Assembly (NCBI RefSeq): GCF_020181615.1
Contig: NZ_CP084029.1
Span: forward strand, 1-64,000
Direction: 5' to 3'
Length of the DNA: 64,000 nucleotides
From: [Mycobacterium] crassicus
GTDB taxonomy: Bacteria; Actinomycetota; Actinomycetes; Mycobacteriales; Mycobacteriaceae
In this document: piece by piece, positions 17,862 through 27,067 of the stretch
Position numbering within the stretch: position 1 is the stretch's first letter
How the letters are laid out: every line of letters starts with the position of its first letter
Notes under the pieces: generated by a model
Databases searched by the model: none
What the model saw: the letters and a program-made list of their open reading frames with translations, nothing else
What the model was told of the DNA's origin: nothing
Program-made: the position numbers and the translations under genes

Positions 17862-17933
17862 AAGGACATCCTTCCAGCCCACCCCACAGGGCAAGCCAAC
17901 TCAGATGTCACCTATCCGTGCAGCAGACCCGTC

Positions 17934-18107
17934 GGCGACCTGATCATCCTTGCGGTCGTTATTCACGATGCCGAGCAGCCCGGCGGCTGTGGTGTAGTGA
18001 TAGACGGTTTCCGGCAGCGGCGCAGGAGGATCGATGTCCGGTCCTCCGACCAGCTGCTCACCCGCCATCGATGCATCGGACTCTGCGTGATCTTCGGTGG
18101 TGCTCAC
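17934..18107 (-). pseudogene. fragment resembling the N-terminus of a DUF2971 protein
   Basis: The minus-strand frame from ATG 18107 gives an acidic leader and then PETVYHYTTAAGLLGIVNN, the recognisable opening of DUF2971-type proteins. The similarity stops after ~50 residues at the IS border. Across the IS the frame continues only 17 codons, with no DUF2971 match, so the gene was broken before the IS landed or the similarity is fortuitous. It overlaps the reconstructed HIRAN reading frame on the opposite strand, and only one of the two can be right. Confidence 0.4.
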
Positions 18108-18182
18108 GCCAGCTCAAGTTCGGAAGAGACAACCTTTCTCATACCAGGCATTCTCCCAAAGGCCCCCGACACTGCTGCCTGG

Positions 18183-21100
18183 TCACTCGTGGCCTCCCGG
18201 AGCGTGTAGTCCGTCAACGATCTTCATCGTCTCAAGGCTGACGGTGGTGATCCGCTTGATCAACTCGACGATGTAGGTCGGGTCGTCGTGTTCGTCGCAC
18301 CAGTCGTTGGGGTCGTTGACGATTCCCGACGCCTTGTCGGTCTTGACCTGGTAGCGGTCAATGATCCAAGCCAGAGCCGAGCGAGAGCCGAGCATGTAGC
18401 GCTCAGCCTCTTCGGGGATCCCGGCGATGGTGACCTTGCCGTTGTAGACGATGGCGGTGTGGTCGGTCTTGCTGCGCCACTTCATCTTCGCAACCCGCCA
18501 CGTCTCGCGGTTCGACGGTTCAGAGCCCGGCTTGAGCTGCACCTCAAGCGGGTACGGCTCGACGGTCTCGTAGTTGACGTGCAGCTCAGCCAGGCAGCGG
18601 CCGGCGTCGGCCAGCTGATCGAACCGTTGGCGGGTCGCCGGCGTCGGGATGTGCGGCAGCATCTTCTTCAGGTCCGCGGCATACGCCGTCCGGTAGGCCG
18701 GATCGTGCAGCAACCCGTAGACGCAGTAGAAGATGTCGTCTTTGCTCACCTGGTCACCGACCGCCTCGCGGTACAAGGCCAAGATGGCGTCGGTGATGTT
18801 GTCGACGCGGCGGTAGCCGTGCTCATCGACCTCACCGCCGCGGCTGTCGAGTGCCAGTTCACCGTCGGCGGATTCGACCTTCTCGTAGGTCCAGCGGGGG
18901 AAGAACTGGCCACTACCCGAGCCCCAGAACGATATGTCAGGGACCGCGTCCATCATCATGCAGGAGAACGGCTTGTCCGACCCCACACCGACCACATAGA
19001 AGCCGGTGTTGCGTTGGTGCGGCGTCGGGAACATCGACGGGAGCAGCCCCACCGAACGATTAAGGTCACGGTTGAAGTACACGTTCTGGCGGCAGAACGG
19101 GCGGTACATCCCAACAGTGGAGCTGGATGGAGCGTAATCGAGATGCCGGCCCTGGTCAGCCTTCGTCAAGAGGCACAGGGTCCAGCTGATTTGTGCCGCA
19201 TCCACTGACACGATGGTTTTCACCGGGTCGGTGACGCGCGTCGCCCGAAGACGTTGCACCCTCTCGGTTTCGGCGTTGTAGAAGTCGAGCATCCGTCGGA
19301 CGTTGGAGGTCAGTTGCGTCTCTGAGAAGTTGTACACCCACGCATCCCGGGCGGTCAGCAGCGCGTATGCGTAGACGGAGAAGTAGGCTGTGGCGGACGA
19401 GTTCTTCTTGACGCCAACCACGGGCCACGAAGTAAAGTCAGCGTTCCGCTGGTTCACCCAGTCGCCGTGTTCATTCGGCGCGATGGCCTGCCATCCCAGA
19501 GTGTCGAGTTGAGCACCGGCGACGATTTGCAGCTTGTCGTCGCGGGTCAGATAGTCGCCGATGTCGCGGTAGAACACCTCGCAGGGTCCGAGGTGGGCGG
19601 GGTCCTTGATGCCGATGAAAATGGCGACGGTATTTCGACTGCCCCCGCCGAAAACCTTGCCTCCCTCCTTACGAGATAGCTCACCCGCCGTGCGCTGGTT
19701 CCCCCGAAGGTTATAGACGTAGATGGATGCGTAGTCGTCAGCCAAGGACATGCGCATGCCGTCGGCGGTGCTTCCGTCGACCCAGCCGCCGTTGGAAACG
19801 AACCCGACGATCCCGGCCTCCCCAATCCGATCTGTCGCCCAGCGGAAGGCGCGGATGTAGGAGTCGAACATCGAGTTGCTGCCGCCACGTTTTCGTTCAG
19901 CCAGGTACGTAGCCCTAATGCGGTTATCGAGTGTCGGGTAGACCACATTCGCGTTCATGTCATTGGCACTGGTCTGCCCGACGGAATACGGCGGGTTGCC
20001 GACAATCACATTGATCGGTGTCGCCAGCTGCGCTTCGATACGAGCGTTGTTGTGCGGGAACATCAGCGCATCCATCGAATCGCCGGCTTCACTGATCTGG
20101 AAAGTGTCGGCCAGCACGATCCCGGGGAACGGCTCGTAGTCATCTTCGCCGGTGGTCTTTCCGGCCAAGGCGTGATACGTGGTCTCGATGTTGACCGCCG
20201 CAATGTAGTAGGCCAGCAGCATGATCTCATTGGCGTGCAGCTCGCTCGCGTACTTGCGGTGCAGGTCGCCGACGGTAATCAGGTCCGATTGCAGCAGCCG
20301 GGTGATGAAGGTGCCTGTGCCGGTGAACCCGTCGAGGACGTGCACCCCTTCGTCGGTGAGGCCGCGGCCGAAGTGCTTACGCGACACGGTGTCGGCCGCG
20401 CGCAAGATGAAGTCGACAATCTCGGTCGGGGTGTAGACGATGCCCAGCGCTTCGGCCTGTCTCTTGAAACCGATCCGGAAGAACTTCTCGTACAGCTCAG
20501 CGATGATCTGCTGCTTGCCTTCAGCGCTGGTGACCTCGGCGGCCCGGCGACGCACCGATTCGTAGAAGCCTTCCAGCCGGGCGGTTTCGGCTTCCAGCCC
20601 GGTGCCGCCGAGGGTGTCGACCATCTTCTGCATCGTGCGCGACACCGGGTTGTGGGAAGCGAAGTCGTGGCCAGCGAACAGGGCATCGAACACCGGCTTG
20701 GTGATCAGATGCTGAGCGAGCATGCTCACCGCATCGGCTTCGGTGATGGAGTCGTTGAGATTGTCCCGGAGCCCCTGCAGGAAGTGGCCGAACGCCTCCG
20801 TGGCGGCCCCGTCTGCGCCGTCGAGGATCGCGGTGATGCGGGTGACCAACGCTGAGGCGATGTCGGCGACGTCGGCGGCCCACTGCTCCCAGTAGGTGCG
20901 GGTGCCGACCTTGTCGACGATGCGCGCGTAGATGGCTTCCTGCCAGGCCGACAGCGAGAATAACGCCATTTGCCGGATCGACTCGTCGCCGTCAGCCGCC
21001 TTACCGTCGCCGAGATCATCGGTCGCTGGGCCGATGTGGCCGCCGAGCAGCTTGTTGGTTCCGACGCCCCCCTTCTTGTCGGAGTCACTGTTAAGGGCAA

Positions 21101-23048
21101 TGGAATTGACCATCGCGTCGAAGCGTTCGTCGTGGGAGCGCAGCGCGTTGAGGACTTGCCAGACCACTTTGAACCGTTGATTGTCGTCGAGTGCAGCCGA
21201 GGGTTCGACGCCTTGCGGGACTGCGACGGGCAGGATTACGTAGCCGTACTCTTTGGCGTCGGCTTTGCGCATGACCCGGCCGACTGATTGCACCACGTCC
21301 ACGACTGAGTTGCGGGGGTGTAGGAACAGCACTGCATCCAGGGCGGGCACGTCGACGCCTTCGGACAGGCATCGGGCGTTGGTGAGGATGCGGCATTCAT
21401 CGTCGGCGACAACGCCTTTGAGCCAGGTCAGTTCCGCATTGCGTTGTAGGGCGTTGAAGGTGCCATCGACATGGTGTACCGCGCAGGTAAGTCCCCGGTT
21501 GGTGTCCTCGACTTGCTGGCCCTCGTTCTCGTGTTCGTCGAGCAGTTCTTGGTAGCGGGTGACCACGACCGGGAACATCTCGGCGACCTGCTTGGAGCTT
21601 TTGATGTCGCGAGCGAACGCCACCGCCCGGCGCATCGGCACCTCTCCGGGGCTAAAGCCGCTGCCGTCGGGTGCGGTGCCAGCGCGTTTAGCCAGCCCGT
21701 TCCAGCAGCCCACCAGTTTGGAGGCATCATCCAGGGTCAGCTCCCCGTCGATCGCCGAGAGCTGCCGCTGCAGCCCGGGGGCGATCACCGATTCATCGAT
21801 CGTCAGCACCAGCACCTTGTAGTCGGTGAGCAGTCCCCGTTCGACGGCATCGCCGAACGACAGCCGGTGAAACTCCGGACCGTAGATGGCCTCGCTGTCC
21901 ATCGTGGCCAGCTCGGCTGAATGCGCGGCGGCCTTGTCTTTCACCGCGTCGGTGAAGATGCGCGGCGTGGCCGTCATGTACAGGCGGCGCTGTGTTTTGA
22001 GGTAGTCGGCGTCGTGGATACGGACGAAGTTCGATTCGTCATCACCGGCCAAGGTGACGCCGGTGGTTCGGTGCGCTTCGTCGCAGATCACCAGGTCGAA
22101 TTCATCGACTCCGAGCTTCTGCGCCTCCGCCACCACCGGCAGCGACTGGTAGGTGGAGAACACCACCGTCAGACCCTTGGCACGTTTGCGGTGCGCCATC
22201 TCGTCGGCGAGGCGTTGAGGGTCGGTGGTTACCGGGATGGGTACGTCGTGGACGTTGTAGTCCTCCACAGTCCGCGAGACCTTGGTGTCCGAGCAGACCG
22301 CGAAGGCGCGCAGGTCCAGCTCAGTTTGTGCCGTCCAGGCCCGCAGCGTCTGGCTCAGCAGGGAGATCGACGGAACCAGGAACAGGATGCGTGCGGCGCC
22401 ACCGTTGTCCGCTGCGGTGCGTTCAGCGATCTTGAGCGCGGTGAAGGTTTTCCCGGTGCCGCAGGCCATGATCAGCTTGCCGCGCTCGTTGCCGGCGGCG
22501 AACCCGCGGAACACCGCGTCGATGGCCTGGTCCTGGTGCGGGCGCGGTTGGTGTTTCAGTGCCGGCGACAGATCGATCTTGAGGTCGCCGGCGGGCCAGG
22601 CGATGTCCCAGTCGATCGGCGATTCGGCAATCTCGGCCATCCCGATGCGCTGCACCGGTTTGGTCTGATCATCCAAGGCAGCTTCGGCGTTTTTGCCCCA
22701 CCGGTCGGTGGTGGAGATGATCACCCGGTTGGTGAATGCAGTCTTGCCCGACGCGGTGAAAAACGAGTCGATGTCGGCCTTGGCCAGGGTGTGGGTGGGC
22801 TCGTAGAACTTGCACTGGATCGCGGTGTAGTCACCGGTGTCGCGTTCGCGGGCCACCAGGTCGATCCCGGTGTCGGCTTTGCCGTCGCGGCCGGGCCAGT
22901 CGATCCAACGCCACACCGCGTCGTACTGCTGGGACAGCATGGGGTCCAGTTCGAAGTAGCGCACCATCAGCTGCTCGAATTTGGTGCCACGCTCGGAGTT
23001 CGACGGCGCTTTGCGGAACGCCTCGATCACCTCGTGAATTGAACCCAT
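18183..23048 (-). CDS. single-chain restriction-modification enzyme (type ISP-like: nuclease-helicase-methyltransferase)
   Basis: The 1621-residue protein combines several domains. An Mrr-like PD-(D/E)xK nuclease comes first (GIDLVAR with D63, then Q78-x-K80 in AIQCKFY). A superfamily 2 translocase follows (Walker A ACGTGKT 195-201; CDEAH at 323-326). A helical coupler precedes an N6-adenine methyltransferase (GFTGTGTF near 908, NPPY near 1017), and a target-recognition region is at the C-terminus. Length and order match LlaGI/LlaBIII-type enzymes, which need no partner subunits: one protein methylates host sites and translocates and cuts foreign DNA. No separate modification gene is present. 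All motifs appear intact, so it is probably active defence. Confidence 0.88.
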   Translation of the reverse strand: MGSIHEVIEAFRKAPSNSERGTKFEQLMVRYFELDPMLSQQYDAVWRWIDWPGRDGKADTGIDLVARERDTGDYTAIQCKFYEPTHTLAKADIDSFFTASGKTAFTNRVIISTTDRWGKNAEAALDDQTKPVQRIGMAEIAESPIDWDIAWPAGDLKIDLSPALKHQPRPHQDQAIDAVFRGFAAGNERGKLIMACGTGKTFTALKIAERTAADNGGAARILFLVPSISLLSQTLRAWTAQTELDLRAFAVCSDTKVSRTVEDYNVHDVPIPVTTDPQRLADEMAHRKRAKGLTVVFSTYQSLPVVAEAQKLGVDEFDLVICDEAHRTTGVTLAGDDESNFVRIHDADYLKTQRRLYMTATPRIFTDAVKDKAAAHSAELATMDSEAIYGPEFHRLSFGDAVERGLLTDYKVLVLTIDESVIAPGLQRQLSAIDGELTLDDASKLVGCWNGLAKRAGTAPDGSGFSPGEVPMRRAVAFARDIKSSKQVAEMFPVVVTRYQELLDEHENEGQQVEDTNRGLTCAVHHVDGTFNALQRNAELTWLKGVVADDECRILTNARCLSEGVDVPALDAVLFLHPRNSVVDVVQSVGRVMRKADAKEYGYVILPVAVPQGVEPSAALDDNQRFKVVWQVLNALRSHDERFDAMVNSIALNSDSDKKGGVGTNKLLGGHIGPATDDLGDGKAADGDESIRQMALFSLSAWQEAIYARIVDKVGTRTYWEQWAADVADIASALVTRITAILDGADGAATEAFGHFLQGLRDNLNDSITEADAVSMLAQHLITKPVFDALFAGHDFASHNPVSRTMQKMVDTLGGTGLEAETARLEGFYESVRRRAAEVTSAEGKQQIIAELYEKFFRIGFKRQAEALGIVYTPTEIVDFILRAADTVSRKHFGRGLTDEGVHVLDGFTGTGTFITRLLQSDLITVGDLHRKYASELHANEIMLLAYYIAAVNIETTYHALAGKTTGEDDYEPFPGIVLADTFQISEAGDSMDALMFPHNNARIEAQLATPINVIVGNPPYSVGQTSANDMNANVVYPTLDNRIRATYLAERKRGGSNSMFDSYIRAFRWATDRIGEAGIVGFVSNGGWVDGSTADGMRMSLADDYASIYVYNLRGNQRTAGELSRKEGGKVFGGGSRNTVAIFIGIKDPAHLGPCEVFYRDIGDYLTRDDKLQIVAGAQLDTLGWQAIAPNEHGDWVNQRNADFTSWPVVGVKKNSSATAYFSVYAYALLTARDAWVYNFSETQLTSNVRRMLDFYNAETERVQRLRATRVTDPVKTIVSVDAAQISWTLCLLTKADQGRHLDYAPSSSTVGMYRPFCRQNVYFNRDLNRSVGLLPSMFPTPHQRNTGFYVVGVGSDKPFSCMMMDAVPDISFWGSGSGQFFPRWTYEKVESADGELALDSRGGEVDEHGYRRVDNITDAILALYREAVGDQVSKDDIFYCVYGLLHDPAYRTAYAADLKKMLPHIPTPATRQRFDQLADAGRCLAELHVNYETVEPYPLEVQLKPGSEPSNRETWRVAKMKWRSKTDHTAIVYNGKVTIAGIPEEAERYMLGSRSALAWIIDRYQVKTDKASGIVNDPNDWCDEHDDPTYIVELIKRITTVSLETMKIVDGLHAPGGHE

Positions 23049-23302
23049 ACCTGCGCCTTCATGTGTCGTTGCTTGCGTCTACAGACCTTAGGCAATCGTT
23101 GTGGCCGCCTTGGTCCGATCGCGCCGGATCGACGGCAAGACGCTCGGTCTGAGGAACCGATCGGCATGACTGGAGTATGCGCGGCAGGTGCGACAGGGCC
23201 AGCGGGTAGCTGTCACCGTCGGGGCGACCGCGCAACTGTGCGACCCTAACCTGCGATGCCGCCACAGTCGCCTACTACAACGACGAGGGCTAGCGTTGCA
23301 TC
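23049..23302. other. divergent intergenic region, RM gene and antitoxin-like gene
   Basis: About 250 bp between the leftward RM gene and the rightward antitoxin-like gene must hold both promoters. I see no gene, no strong palindrome and no match to the Tn7-like right-end repeats. Confidence 0.5.
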
Positions 23303-23632
23303 ATGCCGGTGCCTACGGGACAGAAGGTGGACGCGTTGAGCCGTGACTTCGGCTCGCGGCGCCTCGCAGAGCTACTTGGGGTGGATGCCGCACAGGTCGC
23401 ACGGTGGCAGGACGGCGAAGCAATCGATGTGGTCAACGCGGAGCGGGTGGACCTTCTCGAAGTAGTTTTGGCTCACCTGTTGCGCCTGTATTCGAGCGAG
23501 ACGGCTCAGCGCTGGCTCGTTGGGCTGAACCCCAATCTTGGTGACCGTCGGCCTGTGGACCTCATCCGCCGCCGGCGGACCCGCGCAGTGCTCGATGCGA
23601 TAGCCAACGAGCGGGCCGGGAGCTTCGCCTGA
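23303..23632 (+). CDS. MbcA/ParS/Xre-type antitoxin-like protein (orphan)
   Basis: The 109-residue protein has an N-terminal HTH (SRRLAELLGVDAAQVARWQDG) and a C-terminal toxin-binding-type region (AERVDLLEVVLAHLLRLYSSETAQRWLVGLNPNLGDRRPVDLI, in part), the pattern of DUF2384/MbcA-ParS antitoxins. These normally neutralise a RES-domain NAD-degrading toxin encoded next door. No RES gene is present: 31 bp after its stop comes the end of tniQ on the other strand. It may be an orphan antitoxin or a regulator. The start lacks a clear ribosome-binding site and may be leaderless. Confidence 0.7.
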   Translation: MPVPTGQKVDALSRDFGSRRLAELLGVDAAQVARWQDGEAIDVVNAERVDLLEVVLAHLLRLYSSETAQRWLVGLNPNLGDRRPVDLIRRRRTRAVLDAIANERAGSFA

Positions 23633-23663
23633 CGACAGTGGTGTTGTGCCCGCGTCGTCGACG

Positions 23664-25949
23664 TCATGTGGCGGCCTGTGGGCTATTCCTGGCACCTCCG
23701 CGGGAGCGCAACGGGACGCCGTAGGTTTTCGCCCAACGGGCCATGGTGGTGGTGCTGACGCCGCGTTCGCGGGCGAGATCCGGTAGTGGGCGTTGGTGGT
23801 CAACGTATTGGGTGTAGAGCCAATCGGGATCGACGGTGTATTTGGTTGCTCGGCCGGGTTTGCGGGTCTCGATCTGGTAGTCGGCGGCAAGGCGAGCGAC
23901 CGTCTGTCGGCTGACACCGGCCTGATCCGCGATCTCAGCCAGACTCATGCCGCAGAGTTCGTAGTGCTCGATGAAGGCCTCGCGCGGGTAGGCCTCTTTG
24001 GCTCGGCGGTAGGCGTTGAGGTCCGTGGCTCCGGAAGGTGTCGGGTGGCAGGTGAGCAGGTAGCGGGCGGTGTCGAGGTCTGCATCGGCAGCATCGGCGG
24101 CGTGGCCGAGAGACAAGCCAGCTTGGATGCCGCCGTGCAGGGTGGCGATATCAATGTCGCCGGGATTCTGGCCGGGCAGATGCAGACCATCCAGAAAGTC
24201 AGTGGATGGTTGGTAGTACACCGGTTCACGCTGAACGCCCTGGCTGATGAGGAAGGCTTGGGCTTCGGAGTCGAGTGCGTCGGCGAGGTCTGGAGTGAGG
24301 TAGTAGGGAAAGTCGGCGATTTTGGTTCGCAGGGCGGGGCTGATGGCGCGGTTACTGCTGGGTGCGCCGGCAATTCGCTCCTTCAGATAGTGCCGGGCGA
24401 TCAGTGCGCGGGCCGAACCGCTACTGGTGGCACCGGTTTCGCGGCAGATGCGCAGCCATGCGTCGTCGGGCAGCAACTGTCGATAATCGAGTCGGCGCCG
24501 CCGCGAATAGTCGATGAGAACTTTCAACCTGATGAGATGCTCGGCCAACTCGTGGATCGCCTGGGTAATCTCTAGCCAGTCAGGATGCTTGCTGAGCAGC
24601 TGCAGGATGCGTGAGACAGCGTGCTCACCGAAGGGACTGCTGATTCTTTCGGTGAGCAGTTTCAGGTTCGCTCTGGCGCCGACGAGCAGGACTGCCACCG
24701 ATAGTGCTGGTCGAAGCTGTCGCAGGTGACAGCCCGGCACCGCCAAGCGTAGGGCGATGTTTTCCCACAGGGCGGAGGGGAGCTTGGTGGCGATCTTGTC
24801 AATCTGTGCGATCTTTCGCGCCGGGGCGCTCGGCCTGTTGCTGGTGGTGCGATAGCGGAGTTGGTCGCTGGGTTTGAGGCTAGGTCCAAGTGCTGCAAGC
24901 TGCACAGATCCAGCGATGCCGTCGGACCACACGAGGTTTGTTGTGCAGGGGAGGGGCCGACGCGATCGGATTGCGGAGGTCAGCCACCGAAGCGACTGCC
25001 CGGCCCTCTGCACATCCGGTTGATCCAAGCAATGCAGGGCAGTGATGACGCCCACTGCGGTCAAGGTCGATGCCTGGGATCCTTTACGTTTCAGCGCCTG
25101 GGATGGGCTGCGGGTCTGTGCGGTCGGTAGATGTGGATGGTTCCGCTGATAGTCGGTGAGCAGGTCGGTGCCGATGATCGGTTCGAGTTCGCGTGGGGTC
25201 GCATAGAGCAACGCTCTGACCGCGATTGCGCGGATGTCGGCCAGGACGTGGGCTGGCTGTTGCGGGTCATCGTCGTATATCCCAGTGTCGACGATGTCTG
25301 CGGTGATGATCTCGTTGATTCGGCGTTGAGCGTGCAGGACGCGGTGATCGTCGTTGGCGACGGTGAGGACTTCTGCCGTGGTCAGATCTGCGCCGCACCG
25401 TTCAGCCTTGCGCGCTTGTTCTCCTCGGGGTGCTGCGCAGTGTCCCGGTCGCGGGATGACCTCACTGCGCATCTGCCGGATCCGGGGCTGGACGGCGCAG
25501 GTGGGACAGGTGTCGGCTAGCAGGCACCGGTGTTTGAGGCAGGCGAACGACCAACGCAGCCGCCATGCTAAGAGCCAACGGCCTCCTGTTTCAGCCAGGC
25601 AGTGAGGGCAGTAGCGTGAGCCCACGCATGGTCCCCAGGGGAAGCTCTGGTCGAGGCCACCAGTGGACGCGACGCTTGTCATGGCTTGACCTTCAAAGTG
25701 CGACAACGTCATTGTCTGTAGGGTGGGTTCACTTACAGTCGTTGCTGTAGCCAACGCACGATATTGATCCGGTGTCAGATTCACCATCCACCGGGGTACT
25801 CCATGCGGCATCCAACGGTCGAGTCCTACAGCTGACATGAGATCTCCCCAGCTGGTCTGGGTGCGGTAGGCGAGTGCTTCCAGCCAGGAGTCGAGTGCCT
25901 CACCGTCGATTGGCTCGACGGTGATCGGTATGCGTCGGGTGTTTGTCAT
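23664..25949 (-). CDS. tniQ: TniQ/TnsD-family target-site selector
   Basis: The 761-residue protein opens with the TniQ fold (RIPITVEPIDGEALDSWLEA) and its zinc site (C114-x2-C117, H140, C148-x2-C151). A long helical middle follows, and the C-terminus has two helix-turn-helix units (MSLAEIADQAGVSRQTVARL and LARERGVSTTTMARWAKTYG). The large size with DNA-binding C-terminal units is what TnsD-type proteins use to recognise a fixed chromosomal site, unlike the short TniQ of CRISPR-associated transposons. Its start overlaps the tnsC stop (ATGA). Given the insertion point, its target is probably the 3' end of dnaB. Confidence 0.85.
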   Translation of the reverse strand: MTNTRRIPITVEPIDGEALDSWLEALAYRTQTSWGDLMSAVGLDRWMPHGVPRWMVNLTPDQYRALATATTVSEPTLQTMTLSHFEGQAMTSVASTGGLDQSFPWGPCVGSRYCPHCLAETGGRWLLAWRLRWSFACLKHRCLLADTCPTCAVQPRIRQMRSEVIPRPGHCAAPRGEQARKAERCGADLTTAEVLTVANDDHRVLHAQRRINEIITADIVDTGIYDDDPQQPAHVLADIRAIAVRALLYATPRELEPIIGTDLLTDYQRNHPHLPTAQTRSPSQALKRKGSQASTLTAVGVITALHCLDQPDVQRAGQSLRWLTSAIRSRRPLPCTTNLVWSDGIAGSVQLAALGPSLKPSDQLRYRTTSNRPSAPARKIAQIDKIATKLPSALWENIALRLAVPGCHLRQLRPALSVAVLLVGARANLKLLTERISSPFGEHAVSRILQLLSKHPDWLEITQAIHELAEHLIRLKVLIDYSRRRRLDYRQLLPDDAWLRICRETGATSSGSARALIARHYLKERIAGAPSSNRAISPALRTKIADFPYYLTPDLADALDSEAQAFLISQGVQREPVYYQPSTDFLDGLHLPGQNPGDIDIATLHGGIQAGLSLGHAADAADADLDTARYLLTCHPTPSGATDLNAYRRAKEAYPREAFIEHYELCGMSLAEIADQAGVSRQTVARLAADYQIETRKPGRATKYTVDPDWLYTQYVDHQRPLPDLARERGVSTTTMARWAKTYGVPLRSRGGARNSPQAAT

Positions 25950-27067
25950 GACGCGGGATCGATTCGGCTGGTGAGCTTGCCCGCTTTCAGCGTGGACTGC
26001 AGTTCCTTGCGCGCCTTCTCCGACGCTTCGTCGTTCTTCACGCGATCTAGGAGTTCTTGGTTGAGACGTTCGGCTCCGGTCCGCACGGCTCGTTGGCAGC
26101 CTCGATTGATAAGAGTGATCAAGGAGCCGATGTGGCCGGAGGATCGGACGTATAAGTAGTCCGACAACTCGTTGGCGAGCATGCCCGGATGACTATCCGT
26201 GAGGACGAGTCGCTTCTCTATGCTCAACAACAGATCTCGCCAGCGTTCGCGGTCTTGTTTAACTCTTATGGTGAACGATTCCATGTCGAGTTTGGTTGTA
26301 CGTCGGCCGGTTTGGTCGATGATCGCATCATGGTAGGAAGATCCGCCGGCGAACAGTCCGTGCTTGGCGAGCCCAACTCCGATATAGATGATGGTGACTG
26401 GGAACTCGTTGGCGATATATTTGAAGTGGTTGCTGATTTCGACGGTTTCGCTCTTGCCCCATCGCAGAAAATGTAGGTCGTCGATCATCAATATCCGGGT
26501 CTCGCAGGTCAGCACGCAATCCAAGGCTCGATGGCCGAATTGGGCGGCTGTCCCGGTTTTGACGCCGGGGTGGCCGAAGTAGGTGAGCATGGCTCGGTTG
26601 AATTCGAGCATGGTGGTGTTGCCGGTCAGTCCCACTCGGCAGACGGGGATCCGTTGGTGGCCTCTGTCGGTTTCCGGACCAAGCTCGGCGATTTCACGTC
26701 GATGGAGATCGCGAGCGTACGCCAAGGCGGTGGTAGTCTTACCCAGCCCAGGTAATCCGTCTATTGCCACAGCGCTTTTCGTCTTTTCTTCTGATTGCTC
26801 ATCGCTGTCGACGATGTCCCCTAGTTGCTCATGTAGCTCGGCCATCTGCGGTGTCTTCAATGGTCCAAGGTTGGCATGCCAACGACGCCGCTCGGCGTTG
26901 TACTTCGCGAGGGCCGTTTCACCGAGTCGCTTGAGTCCGGAACGGGTCAGTCGCTCTGGCATCGGACGCGTCGAGGCTTCGGCAAAGGCGATGAATCCCT
27001 CTTTGCGGGTAAGCGTCAGATTGTCGAGGGTTGGGTGGTTCGGTGCGGGCTGATCACGAGTCGTCAT
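25946..27067 (-). CDS. tnsC: TnsC-like AAA+ ATPase transposition regulator
   Basis: The 373-residue AAA+ protein has Walker A GLPGLGKTT (104-112) and Walker B ILMIDD (192-197), with a sensor-like region around FPVTIIYIGVGL. TnsC oligomers link target-bound TniQ to the TnsAB transposase and provide target immunity. ATG at 27067 follows GGGAGGACGC and overlaps the tnsB stop by 4 nt; an ATG 12 nt further upstream is less well placed. Confidence 0.9.
   Translation of the reverse strand: MTTRDQPAPNHPTLDNLTLTRKEGFIAFAEASTRPMPERLTRSGLKRLGETALAKYNAERRRWHANLGPLKTPQMAELHEQLGDIVDSDEQSEEKTKSAVAIDGLPGLGKTTTALAYARDLHRREIAELGPETDRGHQRIPVCRVGLTGNTTMLEFNRAMLTYFGHPGVKTGTAAQFGHRALDCVLTCETRILMIDDLHFLRWGKSETVEISNHFKYIANEFPVTIIYIGVGLAKHGLFAGGSSYHDAIIDQTGRRTTKLDMESFTIRVKQDRERWRDLLLSIEKRLVLTDSHPGMLANELSDYLYVRSSGHIGSLITLINRGCQRAVRTGAERLNQELLDRVKNDEASEKARKELQSTLKAGKLTSRIDPAS

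Larger units (their letters stand above)
16664..17930 (-). mobile_element. IS3-family insertion sequence (1267 bp)
   Basis: The ends are imperfect inverted repeats. The left end is GGGTCTGCTGCACGATCAGG; the right end read inward is GGGTCTGCTGCACGGATAGG; both continue TGACA. The element is flanked by a 3-bp direct repeat GTC (16661-16663 and 17931-17933), the usual IS3-family duplication. It carries orfA and orfB on the minus strand. Both frames are intact, so it may be active and recent. Confidence 0.9.

Noticed and set aside
23642..23671. TGTTGTGCCCGCG sequence next to the tniQ stop as a possible left end of the Tn7-like element
   Set aside because: It shares TGTTGT with the right end, but no TnsB-type repeats follow and the preceding 5 bp (AGTGG) do not match the bases after the right end (TGGGA).
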